NCBI RefSeq assembly: GCF_030272615.1
Contig: NC_081409.1
Coordinates: forward strand, 18,356,260 to 18,420,259
Source of the DNA: Cryptomeria japonica
Lineage: Eukaryota; Streptophyta; Pinopsida; Cupressales; Cupressaceae
Length of the DNA stretch: 64,000 nt
Direction of reading: 5' to 3'
Shown here piece by piece: positions 46,390 to 57,663 of the stretch (position 1 is its first letter; every line of letters starts with the position of its first letter). Under the pieces are notes generated by a model. That model had not been told where the DNA came from. It saw only the letters and a program-made list of their open reading frames with translations, and made no database searches. The position numbers and the translations under genes are program-made.

Positions 46390-47740
46390 ATGGCAATCAA
46401 TGGATTAGATTTATTTTCTATTTCACCTATGATTACATTGCTTTTAACATATGTTTATTACAATCATGTGTTGGATAATGGCTTCTTTCATTTCATGTTG
46501 CTTCTTTTCATTCATAGCACTTGGTCATGTTGTGTTGTTAGGATTTCCAAGTCATTTTCTTTTCAATTTAATCTCAAAGATTTCATGCATCATTTATGTT
46601 GTATTATATTGATGTTATTAACTAAATGCATTTCATATGTTAATCCCCTTAAGGATTTTGTAGATCCCAATCTTAGATATCCTAATCCCTGTACCTCTCC
46701 TTGGGTATCTGGTGTGAATGAGATGAGAGCTAATGCTTCAACCAATTATCTTTTTAAAAGAGAGAAAGCATTGGAAAGCAACATGGGCCCATCTTCTTCT
46801 CATACACATACCCTTGAGAAAGGGGGGCAAAATCAAAATATTAACATTCTTACATCTTTAGAGCCTCCTTATTCTCTTAGGACCTATCTTCAATATCAAA
46901 ATATATGTAGAGAGGATGATGTTATGCATTTTATTAATGGTCTTTCTTCTCACATAGAAATAAGTAAAAATGAGCCTTTAGATGATGAAGATGTTCACTC
47001 CCAATCTCCTAAAAATGATAAGCATGATGAAAGAAAGGAGAGTATCCATTCACATGATATTCCTTCTTCATCTACAAATCCTTTTATTCCCCCTTACACA
47101 TCAGATTTCAAATAAATTCATGATCCTATTCTCCCACTTAGTCATTTGCAACATTCTTATAGTCGTGGTTTTCATATAATAACAAAGCAAGGTTTTAGAG
47201 GACAAGGAATTCGTGTCCCTATAAACCCTCCCACACAAGCTACTACAGAAGGCCTAGGAAATGAGACTCCTCTCCCCATGGATTAACTCCTTAGGCTCCA
47301 AGAATTTTCAAAATCATCTCCAAACACAACAAATCATAAGAGCTCGCAAGAATTATTATTCTTCAAAATGTCCTTTTTGCTCATTTCATCAAACCCACGA
47401 TCACAATGTTGATGATTGCCCCGATTTTTAGAAATATATTCAAGAAGGCATAGATAATGGAACAATTAGAATCATGGATAATGATCCTTCTTCTTCTAAC
47501 ATTTTTTCTCCTCCATGTCAAGAAGATGAATTAAAACATATTTATCATCCCGAAAGACTATCTACAAGAAACTATTGGAGATTGAAATATGATAAGAACA
47601 TTTCCATTCCTCCTAAAAAGTAAAACAACAATCTTGAGAAAGTGAAAGGTGATGAATATTGCATTTTTCATGATTCATATTCACATTCTCTTGGAAAATT
47701 TCACTCATTTAAGAAATTTGTTCAAAAGCAATATGATCTT
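46390..47740 (+). pseudogene. Degraded gag-like gene of the LTR element
   Basis: ATG at 46390 opens 241 codons with a hydrophobic first third, then a hydrophilic part (NYLFKREKALESNMGPSSS, LRTYLQYQNICREDDVMHF). After the stop at 47113-47115 and a frameshift, a Cys/His cluster appears (CPFC, QTHDHNVDDC; 47369-47419). A second follows near 47650-47735 (EYCIFHDSYSHSLGKF, HSFKKFVQK). The latter resembles the CxxH...GHxxxxCxxLK signature of gag proteins in some Gypsy elements, with its second Cys lost. Many stops are present. Protease, RT and integrase are not found downstream. Confidence 0.5.
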
Positions 47741-49186
47741 GCAGGAATTTGCCTTACAATAGATCTAGTTGTATTTCTTGGCAAAAATATAGTGCCTTAG
47801 AACTTCTTTTCTCTTTATGTTGCTCTTCACCCATAAGTAGCCAACTTAATTGGGGGCTCTTTATCATTTGTGGTGGTGTTATTTCAATTTTAAATACCTT
47901 GGGGAAGCAACATGAAGTTCACTTTCCTTCTTCTTTCTATGGATTTATCTCTATCTTTGTGCATTATTAATTATTAGATCTCCTTTCTTGCATAGAGTTA
48001 TTCTTATGTGAGCATATAATTGTTCTTTGGTTTTCCTTTTTGCTTGGAGAGGAGAATCTTTAACAAGTAATCCACTTCTTCTCTTGCCTTCATTATCTTG
48101 GAAAACTTACTTCTATGGTTTTGGTTATTCACAAGTATGATATGCCCCCAGCATGGAATGATCTCTCGTGAAGTACACGTCCCTTCCTTGAGAGGATTTG
48201 TTTGATTAGGAAGGCACATCGCTTGAAAAAAATCACCATTAGAAGTTGTGTAACACTTCTCCTTGTTCTTTTCACTTGGGGGGGAAGGATTTCTCTCTTT
48301 TATCTTTCTTTCTATTTCATTTATCATTATTTCCTTTAGGGGTTGCATTTTGCATATGTGATTATCATTTCTTACAATGGTATGTTCTTATGACTAATCC
48401 CCCTTGGGGAATATGTGGTGTTAATTCTCTATTCTCTTAGAAGATTACCACTTCTCGAGATGTGTATTTTACATATACTAATGTCTTTTCTTTCATGTGT
48501 TCATGTAAGTACATTGTGCATTTGTTTATGTTTAATCTCTCTCTAGAAAATTGTGTAAGAAATTCTCATTGTCCCTACACTTGGGGGGAAATGATCTCTC
48601 TCTCTCTTTCTCTCTTATTCTAAGGATTTAGTCTTTCCTATTTTGTGGATGGTGTGAGTTTTATTACTTGATGTCATTCCTTATGTGAAATTATTGTTGT
48701 TTGCTCAGGGGATCTTTCTTATATAAGAGGTGTAAGTCCTTGACTACAACCTCTTTCACACTTGGTAATGTACATCTATAATGAATTCACCCATCCCCAT
48801 TGGGATAAAAGTGAGTCATCCTTCATCAAGAATCCCTTTCACATAGCAATGGGAGGAAGGATTGAATTATTTTTCTCTTCTATGATTTGTTCGAGAAGAT
48901 GTTATATTTGTCTAAGACAACTCCTCTTGGAGGTAGATGTCTTTTGAGCAAAGATCTCTTCTTCTCTGAGGATCTCCTTTACACTTATAGCAAGATATCT
49001 CTTTTCAACTATCTTATCCTTGCTTGAAGAGTATTCCCTCTCTTGCTTGGATTTATGACATTGTTGCATGATGGATATCTTCTTGGTGTCGAAGGTCGAT
49101 ATCCTTGTTCTACTTTCCTTAAGATATCAACATTAAACTACGTTGACATCTTAAGGGAGGGGGCACCCACACTGCTCCTTTTGTAT
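47741..49186 (+). other. Non-coding interior of the gag-only element
   Basis: Only short frames without recognisable motifs. Purine-rich strings such as CACTTGGGGGGGAAGG (about 48275-48290) and ACACTTGGGGGGAAATG (about 48578-48594) recur and look like polypurine-tract duplicates. Confidence 0.5.
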
Positions 49187-49612
49187 TACATTTATCTTGA
49201 GCATTGTATCTCTTATACAATGGGTCATTTTTGGAACTAGAGGACAACCTCTTAGAGCGAGATTTCGCTACTTTTCTCTTATATAGTGGGTCATTTTCGA
49301 AACTAGAGAGCAGCCTCTTAGAGCAAGATGTCGCCACTTTTGCCTTATACAATGGGTCATTCTCAGAACTAGAGGGTAACCTCTTAGAGCGAGTTGTCAC
49401 CACTTTTCTCTTATACAATGGGTCATTCTCAGAAACAAAGGGTGGCCTCTTAGAGTGAGATGTCACCACTTTTCTCTTATAGAGTAGGATATTCTCAAAA
49501 CTAGAGGGTAGCCTCTTAGAGTGAGATGTCGCCACTTTTCTCTTATACAAGGTGATTATTCTCAGAACTAGAGCATAGTCTCTTAGAGTGAGATGTCACA
49601 CCTTTCTTGACA
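49187..49612 (+). repeat. 66-bp tandem array, six units
   Basis: Units marked by CTCTTAGAG start at 49249, 49315, 49381, 49447, 49513 and 49580, a period of exactly 66 bp with one 67-bp step. A partial unit precedes them. Each reads CTCTTAGAGCGAGATGTC, then CCACTTTTCTC, TTATACAATGGGTCATTCTC and AGAACTAGAGGG with substitutions. Because 66 is a multiple of three, both strands stay open. The minus strand encodes about six 22-residue units such as LYKRKVATSHSKRLPSSFEN. Confidence 0.93.
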
Positions 49613-49886
49613 TTTGTACTATACATCTTATACAGGTTGTAGAATACTCGAGCATAGACTCTTATGAGGTGCTTTGAACCTCACTTGCACACACACGCAT
49701 GAGGTTGAGTGGAACTAATGGTGTTCTCACTCTTCTCCCTTACATGGATCACCTAGACATAATCTAGGTGATAGTTCTCCATGTCCTTTTTTCTCCATGG
49801 ATCGCCTAATTATAGGGGCAAGATGTCCATGGTTCCTTTTATTTGCCTTTCTTCTCATGGATCACCAAAGTGTGTATTCATGTTCT
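49613..49886 (+). other. Interior of the gag-only element, no gene
   Basis: Contains repeated CATGGATCACC/CATGGATCGCC phrases (about 49745, 49797 and 49858). Ends with GTTCT (49882-49886), the left target duplication of the solo LTR. Confidence 0.5.
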
Positions 49887-50951
49887 TGTTGGTATTTTGG
49901 TATGGTTTGTCATTGATGTCAACACCTACTAAAACACTAGCACCTTGGAGATCCAGCAACATTTACCGGCAAGTAACTATTGCACAGTTACTGGTATAAG
50001 GTTCACCGACAGGATATAATGATCACCGGCACTTGGAATGGCATGAAATACACTTGGTATTATTGAAGACATCGTGCAGACATCTTATCTTAATGGATTA
50101 ATCATTGGTATATTCATATTTGCATATTTGCTTTTACTGGCAAATAGGTCCAGGGTTATCTAGGGTTTCATCGGCAGGTTTATCCTTTCCAGATCAGCAT
50201 GGCATGCTATGGAGATGATTAATTATTGTTGTAAATGCATCAAGCCGACATGTTCAATCGGTTATTGCATCAGATATATATTATTTTTAAAATGTTTTTA
50301 TTGTAATATCTTGTAGAGCGGACCTACTAAAATTGGTCTTAGGTTATGGTATAAATGTAAGATCTTATTTGTAAGATCATGTGTGGAATGCGAAAAAGAA
50401 TTGTGTGAAGGTATATGTGAGATTAGACAGTGCAATACACACAGACATCATTTGAAGGTGAAGCTAGGTTTTTGTGAAAGCATATTAGCATTACACCGGT
50501 ACTGAATCCAACATATGAAGATGTTATTTTGTGCAGTACATTCTTATTGGATTTAACCATCCAACTGTAGTCAGTGTGACTCCCACTTTGTGATTGAGCA
50601 GTGAGCTCTAGGCTATTGGCCTTTCTGCATGTGCAGACCCCATTTATGTACACTTACTATCTGCAGTAGTATCATCTGATTGTGGGTAAGGTTTCCCACC
50701 ATGGTTTTTCCCCTTACAGGGTTTCCACATACAAATATTGGTGTTATGTGTTGTGGATGACTTTGTGTTTATGTTTCATGCATTAATCTTTACCGGTATA
50801 GCAATTAACTGATAAAACTATCTACCGACATACTTAACTGGTTTACCGATATTAAGCATTAAGTTGGTTAAGTTTTTTTTGGTTTGAATTTATTTGACAA
50901 CTGATTCACCCCCCCCCCCCTCCCCCTCTCAGTTGTCTCCGGGACCTAATA
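49887..50951 (+). repeat. Solo LTR of a Copia-type family (1065 bp)
   Basis: Begins TGTTGGTATTTTGGTATGG and ends GGGACCTAATA. A perfect 5-bp duplication GTTCT flanks it (49882-49886 and 50952-50956). TATAAATG lies at 50350-50357. The GGTTTTTCCCC...GGGTTTCCACATA block and the C-rich run ending CTCTCAGTTG are hallmarks of this LTR type. The last dinucleotide should be CA; the related LTR at the right edge of the window keeps it (CCTAACA). Confidence 0.9.
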
Positions 50952-51100
50952 GTTCTCTCTCTTCTTCCTCTCATGAACTCGTAGTTTTACTAATGATGGT
51001 TCATAGATGATGCCAAATTTGCTTTTTTATGTGATTATTGGTGTTTATGCGATGAAATTTTTCTATGTTTCAATTAGTTGTTGAAACATTTGAGTATTGA

Positions 51101-52901
51101 TGATAGGGAGATACTCAAGAATTGGCTTAATTTGTGTGTTTGCAATCTATTTGGCTTGCAAGTTCCCTCAAAGGTAATTGTTGAAGGTTTTGTCACTTGT
51201 TTAGGTACTTTTTATTTGATGTCTTTCCTTCTCTAAGCTTCATATCAACCCTGAGATCTTCCTACCATCTCAGTTCTTGTTTTCACTCAAACTTGCTCTC
51301 AAGTCTAAAAAAAATGAAACTTAGCTTCTTAGCTCCAAACACTAAGATCACTCACCAAGATTTGCAGTAGGTTTAGGAAATTGTCTAGCATACTCTTAGG
51401 ATTAATTCAACTTGGTTTGATGGTCTTTCAATTTGTCTTCTTACCCGATTTGAGGAAAAGCTCAAAACAGGGCTACAAGAAAAGAGCCCCAATTAGCCCT
51501 CCAAAACTGCTAAAATGCTTATAACTCCACAAATTGCCAAAAAACATCATGAAAAATTTGCATTCATGGATACCCTTTATGGAGATATTTCAAATTTGTG
51601 CTATGAGGAGGTCTGACAAGACCATACAACTGTTGTTCCTTTAAATGTGCCTAAAAACAAGGGTTTTGAGTCTTCAAACTCCTTATCACCATTCCAAACT
51701 CTTCTTCAGACCACAAAATATTTTGAGAAGGTCTATACCATCATTATGAATCCTTAAAACTTCCTTCCCCATAAGAATAAAGACAAACACTTGATGTGCA
51801 ACCAAGTTTCAAGAGGAAAAGTGCTAAAAAACCATTGTATTTCAATACTTTGGTTCCTCAAAATGCATTTCTCAACTAATTATTCATTGGAACACTCTTC
51901 CATATGGCTTAAAAGCTCTAATAAAACTTAATTCCACCTTGGGAAACCAAAATAAGGTTCACTTGGTGTGGGTTTGTAGAGCAACTTTGTTTTCACCATG
52001 AAAGTTCACTAGTTGAGCTATGGGAACTCACCTAGTTAGCAACAAAAACCACTTTCTTTGCCATTGCCAATTAAAAAAAACTTGTATGTAAAAGAAGGAT
52101 ATGTAAAAAAACTCTTCTCTCAGAGGCCATGGAGAAAGAGCCAAAGAAAATCAAGTTGCTTCCATTATTGAAGCCAAACCCTTACTCAACTGAGAACAGG
52201 GCAAAAACAAAAAAAATTGGCTACAATGCTAAAACTCCACACTAGCACATAAACCTAGGTGAGAAATATTTAACACAAAATGGCACAACTTCCCAAATGA
52301 AAATAGTACGGCCAAATGCTCAGGAAGTACAGACTACTATACCATTTGGAGCAAAAAAGTGTAAGAAAAATGACAAAATCTTGAGTTTTTGTCTTCTTTT
52401 CTTCGAATGCCAACCTGATAAAAAGTTGTGTGAGGCTTTAAATAGAAACTAACCACCCAAATCATGCCCAGGTATGGACCAATAACCACCTTTTGCCTTA
52501 TTTTTACAATTTTTCAAAAAATGTCAAAATGTTGCTTGACAACTTTGACAATTTTTAGTACAATGAGCATTTTTGACTTGTGAGCCAAATAGACTTAACT
52601 CCACCATGTGAAATGTTTTACTATAACCACACAAACATATTTTAATGCCTAAAAAGGATTTATAAGGCATTTTAACCATTTTTCCACATTTTGCCCATTC
52701 CAGGCTTACAAAGCATAAAATGTCAAAAATAGACCAAAAACTCAACAAACAACAAAACTAAGACACAAAGGATGCTTAAACACACTAAACACGCCCTTTG
52801 CACATAAAAAAATTTCATTATTAAATTGACACCAACATAGGCCATTTCAAACCAAAATTTGATGAAGTGCTCCATGAGCTTCACTGGGTGCTCCTGCACC
52901 A
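51101..52901 (-). repeat. 3' LTR of the chromovirus
   Basis: On the minus strand it starts TGGTGCAGGAGCACC and ends GAGTATCTCCCTATCA. It pairs with 57664-59477. Confidence 0.93.
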
Positions 52902-52917
52902 TACTCCCCCAAAGACA
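52902..52917 (-). other. Polypurine tract of the chromovirus
   Basis: TGTCTTTGGGGGAGTA on the minus strand directly precedes the 3' LTR. Confidence 0.75.
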
Positions 52918-52923
52918 AAGAAG

Positions 52924-55900
52924 TCAAGTGACTGAGTTTGGAACCAAAGAGGGATCAATTCTAGACTGAAGAAAGTATGATTCAGGTACCCAAGTATCCT
53001 CAGAGTCTGGTATGTTCCTCCACTTGATCAAATGCTCCATATAGACATGGTCCCGAGTCTTTTTGAGAATCCTAGAGTCTAAAACTTTTTCAGCTTGAGG
53101 CATGGGTGTAGAAGGAAGAGACAGGTTTGAAAGTGATTGGTGAACTTTGGAAACTCTCTCATCCTCCTTGGGAAGCTGCCCTTTGTATGCAACTAAATCT
53201 GCAATATTAAAGATAGAAGACAATGCAACATCATTAGGTAAATCAATCTTATAAGCATTAGAGCCATACTTAGCCAAAACCTTACAAGGACCTATCCTCC
53301 TCATTTGGAGTTTGCTGGGAATTCCTTTTTGAATTCTAGACTTATTCAAGTGCACCATCACAAAGTCACCAACTGAAAATTGTACATCTTTCCTTGTTGC
53401 ATCAACTCTAGCTTTGACCTTCTGTGAGGCATCTTGGAGAGCTTGCTTTACTTGATCATGAACCTCCTTCATAGAATGAGCTACATCATCAGCTTGACCA
53501 CTTCTTTGCTACACATTACCAAGGTTTCTCAACTCCATAACACCCCTTGGGTGCATACCATACACTATCTCAAAAGGACTCTTACTAGTAGACTTGTTGA
53601 CACTATCATTGTAGGCAAACTCTGCTCAGTGAAGAATCCGATCCCAACTCTGTCCATACTCTTTTTTCAAACACCTTAAGAGGTTACCAAGTGTCCTATT
53701 GACCACCTCTATTTGGCCATCGGTTTGGGGATGATAGGCTGAACCAAAAGACAAGTTAGTACCCAATATTTTCCAAAGAGTTTTCCAAAAATGTCCAAGG
53801 AATTTGACATCTCTATTTGAAACAACACTAATAGGCAAACCATGGATTCGAATAATCTCTTTGAAAAACAAATGTGCAATGTGACTAGCATCATGAGTAG
53901 TTTTGCAAGGAACAAAATGTGTCATTTTACTGAATTTATCAACAACAACAAAAATGCTATCAAAACCAAGCTTTGTTTTGGGTAAACCAACCACAAAATT
54001 CATACTCACACATTCCCATGGCCTTGTAAGAATGGGTAATGGCTGATAAAGCCCTGCACTAGTAGATGTACCTTTTGCCTTTTGACAAACCATACATTGT
54101 TCAACATACCTCTATATCCCTTTGCATTCTTGGCCAATAGTAGAAATGTTGCACAAGTTCCAATGTCTTGTTTAGACCAAAATGACCACTCAAACACCTG
54201 TTGTGCTTCTCTTGGATCAGATTTTCCCTTGTTAAACCTTTGGGAACACACAACTGTCCACCTCTAAACAACAAACCATTTTGCAAGGTAAAGTCAGCAT
54301 ATTCACTATGAAAATGGTTTTGAAATTCTTGTCAAACCTTGTAAATGGCTACAAAATCTTCATCATTTGGATACAAATCCTCGAAGCAATCAACTCCAAT
54401 ACTCTGAATCTGCACTTCTTGCACTGTTAGTAGCCTTCTACTCAAAGCATCTGCTACTTTATTACATTGTCCCTTTTTATGCTTAATGGAAAATGTATAT
54501 GATTGCAAGTACTCAACCCATTTAACATGTCTATGACTCAACTTATCTTGTGAATTAAAAAACTAAGAGCTTGATTATCTGTGTAAACAACAAACTGTTT
54601 GGGCAACAAATAGTGCCTCCATTTTTTAAGAGTTTGGACAAGAGCATACAATTCAAGATTGTAGGATGAATACTTCTTTTTGCATCACTGAGCTTTTTAC
54701 TAAAGAAAGCTACCGGTCTATTATCTTGACTCAAAACAACACCAACTACTATGTTACTTGCATCACATTCATTAGTGAACAACTTATCAAAACTAGAAAG
54801 AATGAGTATTGGTTGTATAGCTACCTTTTGTTTCAGGAGTTCAAACCCCTTGTTAGCTTCTTTGGTCCACTGAAACTTTGTCTTGACTCTACCTTTAATA
54901 GTATCTAGCACAGGTGCACAAATCTCACTGAATCCCCTTATAAACTTCCTGTAGAACTGTGCGAAACCATGAAAACTTCGCACTTCACTTGTTGTTTTTG
55001 GTGTTAGCCAATTGGTGATGGCTTCCACCTTTGATGTGTCCATTTTCAAGTCTCCACCTAAAACTACAAAACCAAGATAGACTAATTCCTGCTTCATAAA
55101 TTCACACTTCTCCAAGTTTATTGTTAGTTGCTCATTATACAATTGTTGTAATACAAATTTAAGATGCTTTAGATGTTCATCTTTCATTCTACTGAAAATC
55201 AAGATATCATCTAAGTATACAACAACAAATTTACCAATAAAATCTTTAAGCACTTCATTCATGAGTCTCATGAATGTACTAGGATCATTAGTGAAACCAA
55301 ATGACATAACAAGCCACTCATAAAGTCCTTCATTAGTTTTGAAGGTTGTTTTCCAATCATCACCGTCCTTTATCCTGATCTGGTGGTAACCACTCTTGAG
55401 ATCAGTCTTTGTGAAAAAATTTGCACCTCCCAAGCAATCCATCAAATCTTCAATCCTTGGGATAGGGAATCTATATCTGATAGTGATTACGTTAATGGCT
55501 CTTGAATCTATGCATATCCTCCATGTTCCTCCTTTCTTTGGTGCTAACATTGTAGGTACAACACAAGGAATTATGCTCTTCCTTATCAAACCTTGATCTA
55601 ACAACTCTTGTATTTGCCTAGCCACTTCTTTATTTTTTTTAGGGGTCATCTTATAGGTTGTTTTGTTGGGTAATGAGGCTCCTAGAATGAAGTTAATTTG
55701 ATGGCTCATGGCTCTAGTAGGTGGTAGAGTTGTTGGTGCTCCATCACTTATGGTTTCTTTAAAGTTGTCTAGTATTTGCTGCACTTCATGAGGTATTTGA
55801 ACCTTCTTTTCTTCCTTTGGTTTCACTATGAGAGCAAATCCCACTCCTTCACCCTCTTCAAGAGTGTTTATGAACTCTTTTTCACTCACCAACAAGACAT

Positions 55901-56507
55901 TTGGGTTTTTGGACTTGCTGCCCTCTCCTTCATCATTTAAGGACTGAATTTTATATGTGACTCCATCTTTTTGTAAAGAATAAGAGTTCTTCTCACCATT
56001 ATGAATGGCTTTTCTATCAAATTGCCACAACCTACACAGAAGTAGGTGGCAAGCATCCATTGGGAGTATATCACACATGATTTTATCCTTATAACCCCCT
56101 ATTGTGAACTCAACCCAAGATTGTTCATTCACCACCACATGTTGCTCCTCATTGAGCCAAGTGACCTTATACAGACTACTATGTGGAACTCTCTCCAATT
56201 TATGTTTATTTGTTGCTTCCTTTGACACAATATTGTCTATAGACCCTGAATCTATCACCACTCTGCAAACCTTACCAATGATCTTGCACTTGATTCTAAA
56301 TAAATATCTTCTTTGAGTTGGTTCCTCTTTGTTTGGATCCTTGATCAAGACTCTTGTCATCATTAAACTTTCCCCATCTTCTGAAGCTAAACTTACTTCT
56401 TGTGTCTTACCACTTGTTGCATCTTCTTGTACATATGTCACCCTTCTTTCACCTCCTTGAGATGAAGAAGATTTCTCAGGGCATCTATAGGTGGGATGAC
56501 CCAACTT
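52924..56507 (-). pseudogene. Chromovirus pol: protease, RT, RNase H, integrase, chromodomain
   Basis: Read right to left: the protease has VVIDSGSIDNIVS. RT shows YKMTPKKNKEVARQIQELLD, GYHQIRIKDGD and an intact YLDD (55206-55217). RNase H shows NECDASNIVVGVVLSQDNRP and KVADALSRR. Integrase has the H/C zinc region (EKHNRCLSGHFGLNKTLELV) and core. Two of its three catalytic acids are replaced: Asn at 53998-54000 (MNFVVGLP, family MDFVVGLP) and Asn at 53815-53817 (VSNRDVKF, family VSDRDVKF); the Glu (53707-53709) remains. Frameshifts lie near 54650 and 54100, and stops at 54332-54334 and 53626-53628. Self-encoded integration is therefore lost. Confidence 0.93.
52969..53091 (-). other. Chromodomain at the integrase C-terminus
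   Basis: EKVLDSRILKKTRDHVYMEH, then LIKWRNIPDSEDTWVPESYF, matches the chromodomain pattern (EKILDxR...YLVKWKGxPxxEATWEPxxxL), including the KW and TW.P positions. Such domains target integration to particular chromatin. Confidence 0.85.
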
Positions 56508-57626
56508 CTAGCAATTGTAACACTTCATGGTGGAGAAGTAGGACCCTCTTCCTAGTCCACTAGATCTACCTCTTCCTGGGTTGCTAGATCCCCTTCCTCT
56601 ATAGCTTCTCTTGCTATTAGAATCCCCACTTTTCTCTATAATTTTGTACTCTCCTTGAGACCTTTGATCAGCTCCTCTTCCACCAAAATTGCCTCTATGG
56701 CCTCTACCATCTCTTCCCCTACCTCTGCCTCTATTGCTTTGTTCTTGCTTCTTCCTACTTTTCTCTTCCACTTTGAGTGCCAGTTGGTAGCACTTCTGCA
56801 TTGTATTGGGACACAAAAAACTCAACTCTTCTTGTATATTCCATCTCAAGCCATTGAGATATCTTGCAAATTTTATATTCTCATATTCCACAACCTTTGA
56901 CCTCAAACATAGTCTTTGAAACTCCTCTGTATAGTTGCTCACATCTAACTCCCTTTGCCTCAAATTTTACCTCTTCTTATGTAATTGGATTTCATAATCA
57001 TCTGGTATGTAGGTTTCCTTGACCTTAGATACCCTTCCTTTCCAGGTTGCTATAGGTTGTTTCCCCTTTTTTTCTCTCTCAGCTTGAATGAGCTTCCACC
57101 ATGTTAAGGCAACCCCTCTCAACCTAGACTTAGCTACCTTCACCTTCTGGGCCTCTGTCACCCCATCACATTCAAAGTGATTCTCCAGGCCTTCAATCCA
57201 CTCTATGACTGAATCTGGATCCATCTTGCCACTAAAAAGTGCTACTACCTTCACCTTCTGGGCCTCTGTCACCCCATCACATTCAAAGTGATTCTCCAGA
57301 ACTTCAATCCACTCCATGATTGAATCTGGATCCATCTTGCCACTAAAAAGTGCTCTAAATTCTAAGGTTTTTCTACTCAATGCTTTCAAAGCCTTCAAGA
57401 AAGGTTCTTGTTCAATAACAAGGTCAAGTATAGGGATCTCATCTTCTATTGCTACCAATTTTCCCTTATCGTCCACCTTATCACTCACTTCTCCAGTCCT
57501 GACCTCTACTGAAACTAGTTTTATCTCTAGCTGTTCCAATCTCTCCCTTAGTGCTCTATTTTCCTCTTCTTGGTATTCTACCTTCTTGGCTAACTCAACA
57601 TTGGTCACCATCTTGAAACTACTCAC
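56508..57626 (-). pseudogene. Chromovirus gag with zinc knuckle and internal duplication
   Basis: The ATG (57624-57626) lies 22 bases after the primer site. A coiled-coil-like start (VEYQEEENRALRERLEQLEI) is followed by the capsid region (ALFSGKMDPDSIMEWIEVLE, RGVALTWWKL). The ALFSGKMDPDS...EAQKVKV stretch is present twice in tandem: a 111-bp, 37-codon duplication, about 57136-57357. A TAA (56967-56969) and a TAG (56508-56510) interrupt the frame. The second falls inside the knuckle CYNC-x4-H-x4-C. An RGR/GRG-rich basic segment precedes the knuckle. Gag and pol share one frame here, as in most plant chromoviruses. Confidence 0.92.
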
Positions 57627-57648
57627 TTCTACCCAAGACTTGATTCTT

Positions 57649-57660
57649 GCTCTGATACCA
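57649..57660 (-). other. Primer-binding site, initiator-Met tRNA type
   Basis: TGGTATCAGAGC on the minus strand, three bases inside the 5' LTR end. This is the standard plant initiator-Met primer site. Confidence 0.93.
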
Positions 57661-57663
57661 CTA

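Noticed and set aside
47749-48440. Short hydrophobic frames inside the gag-only element
   Set aside because: No motifs of protease, RT or integrase; compositional.
49119-49550. Antisense 143-codon repeat frame as a gene
   Set aside because: Kept as a finding, not a CDS: it arises from a period divisible by three, no promoter is visible, and the host element is coded on the other strand.
49187-49612. CRISPR-like array
   Set aside because: Direct tandem units without unique spacers, in a plant retrotransposon. The same applies to the 18-bp cluster at 2109-2269.
50907-50932. C-rich run as an assembly error
   Set aside because: The same C-run occurs at the equivalent place in the related LTR at 63100 in the opposite orientation, so it is a family feature.
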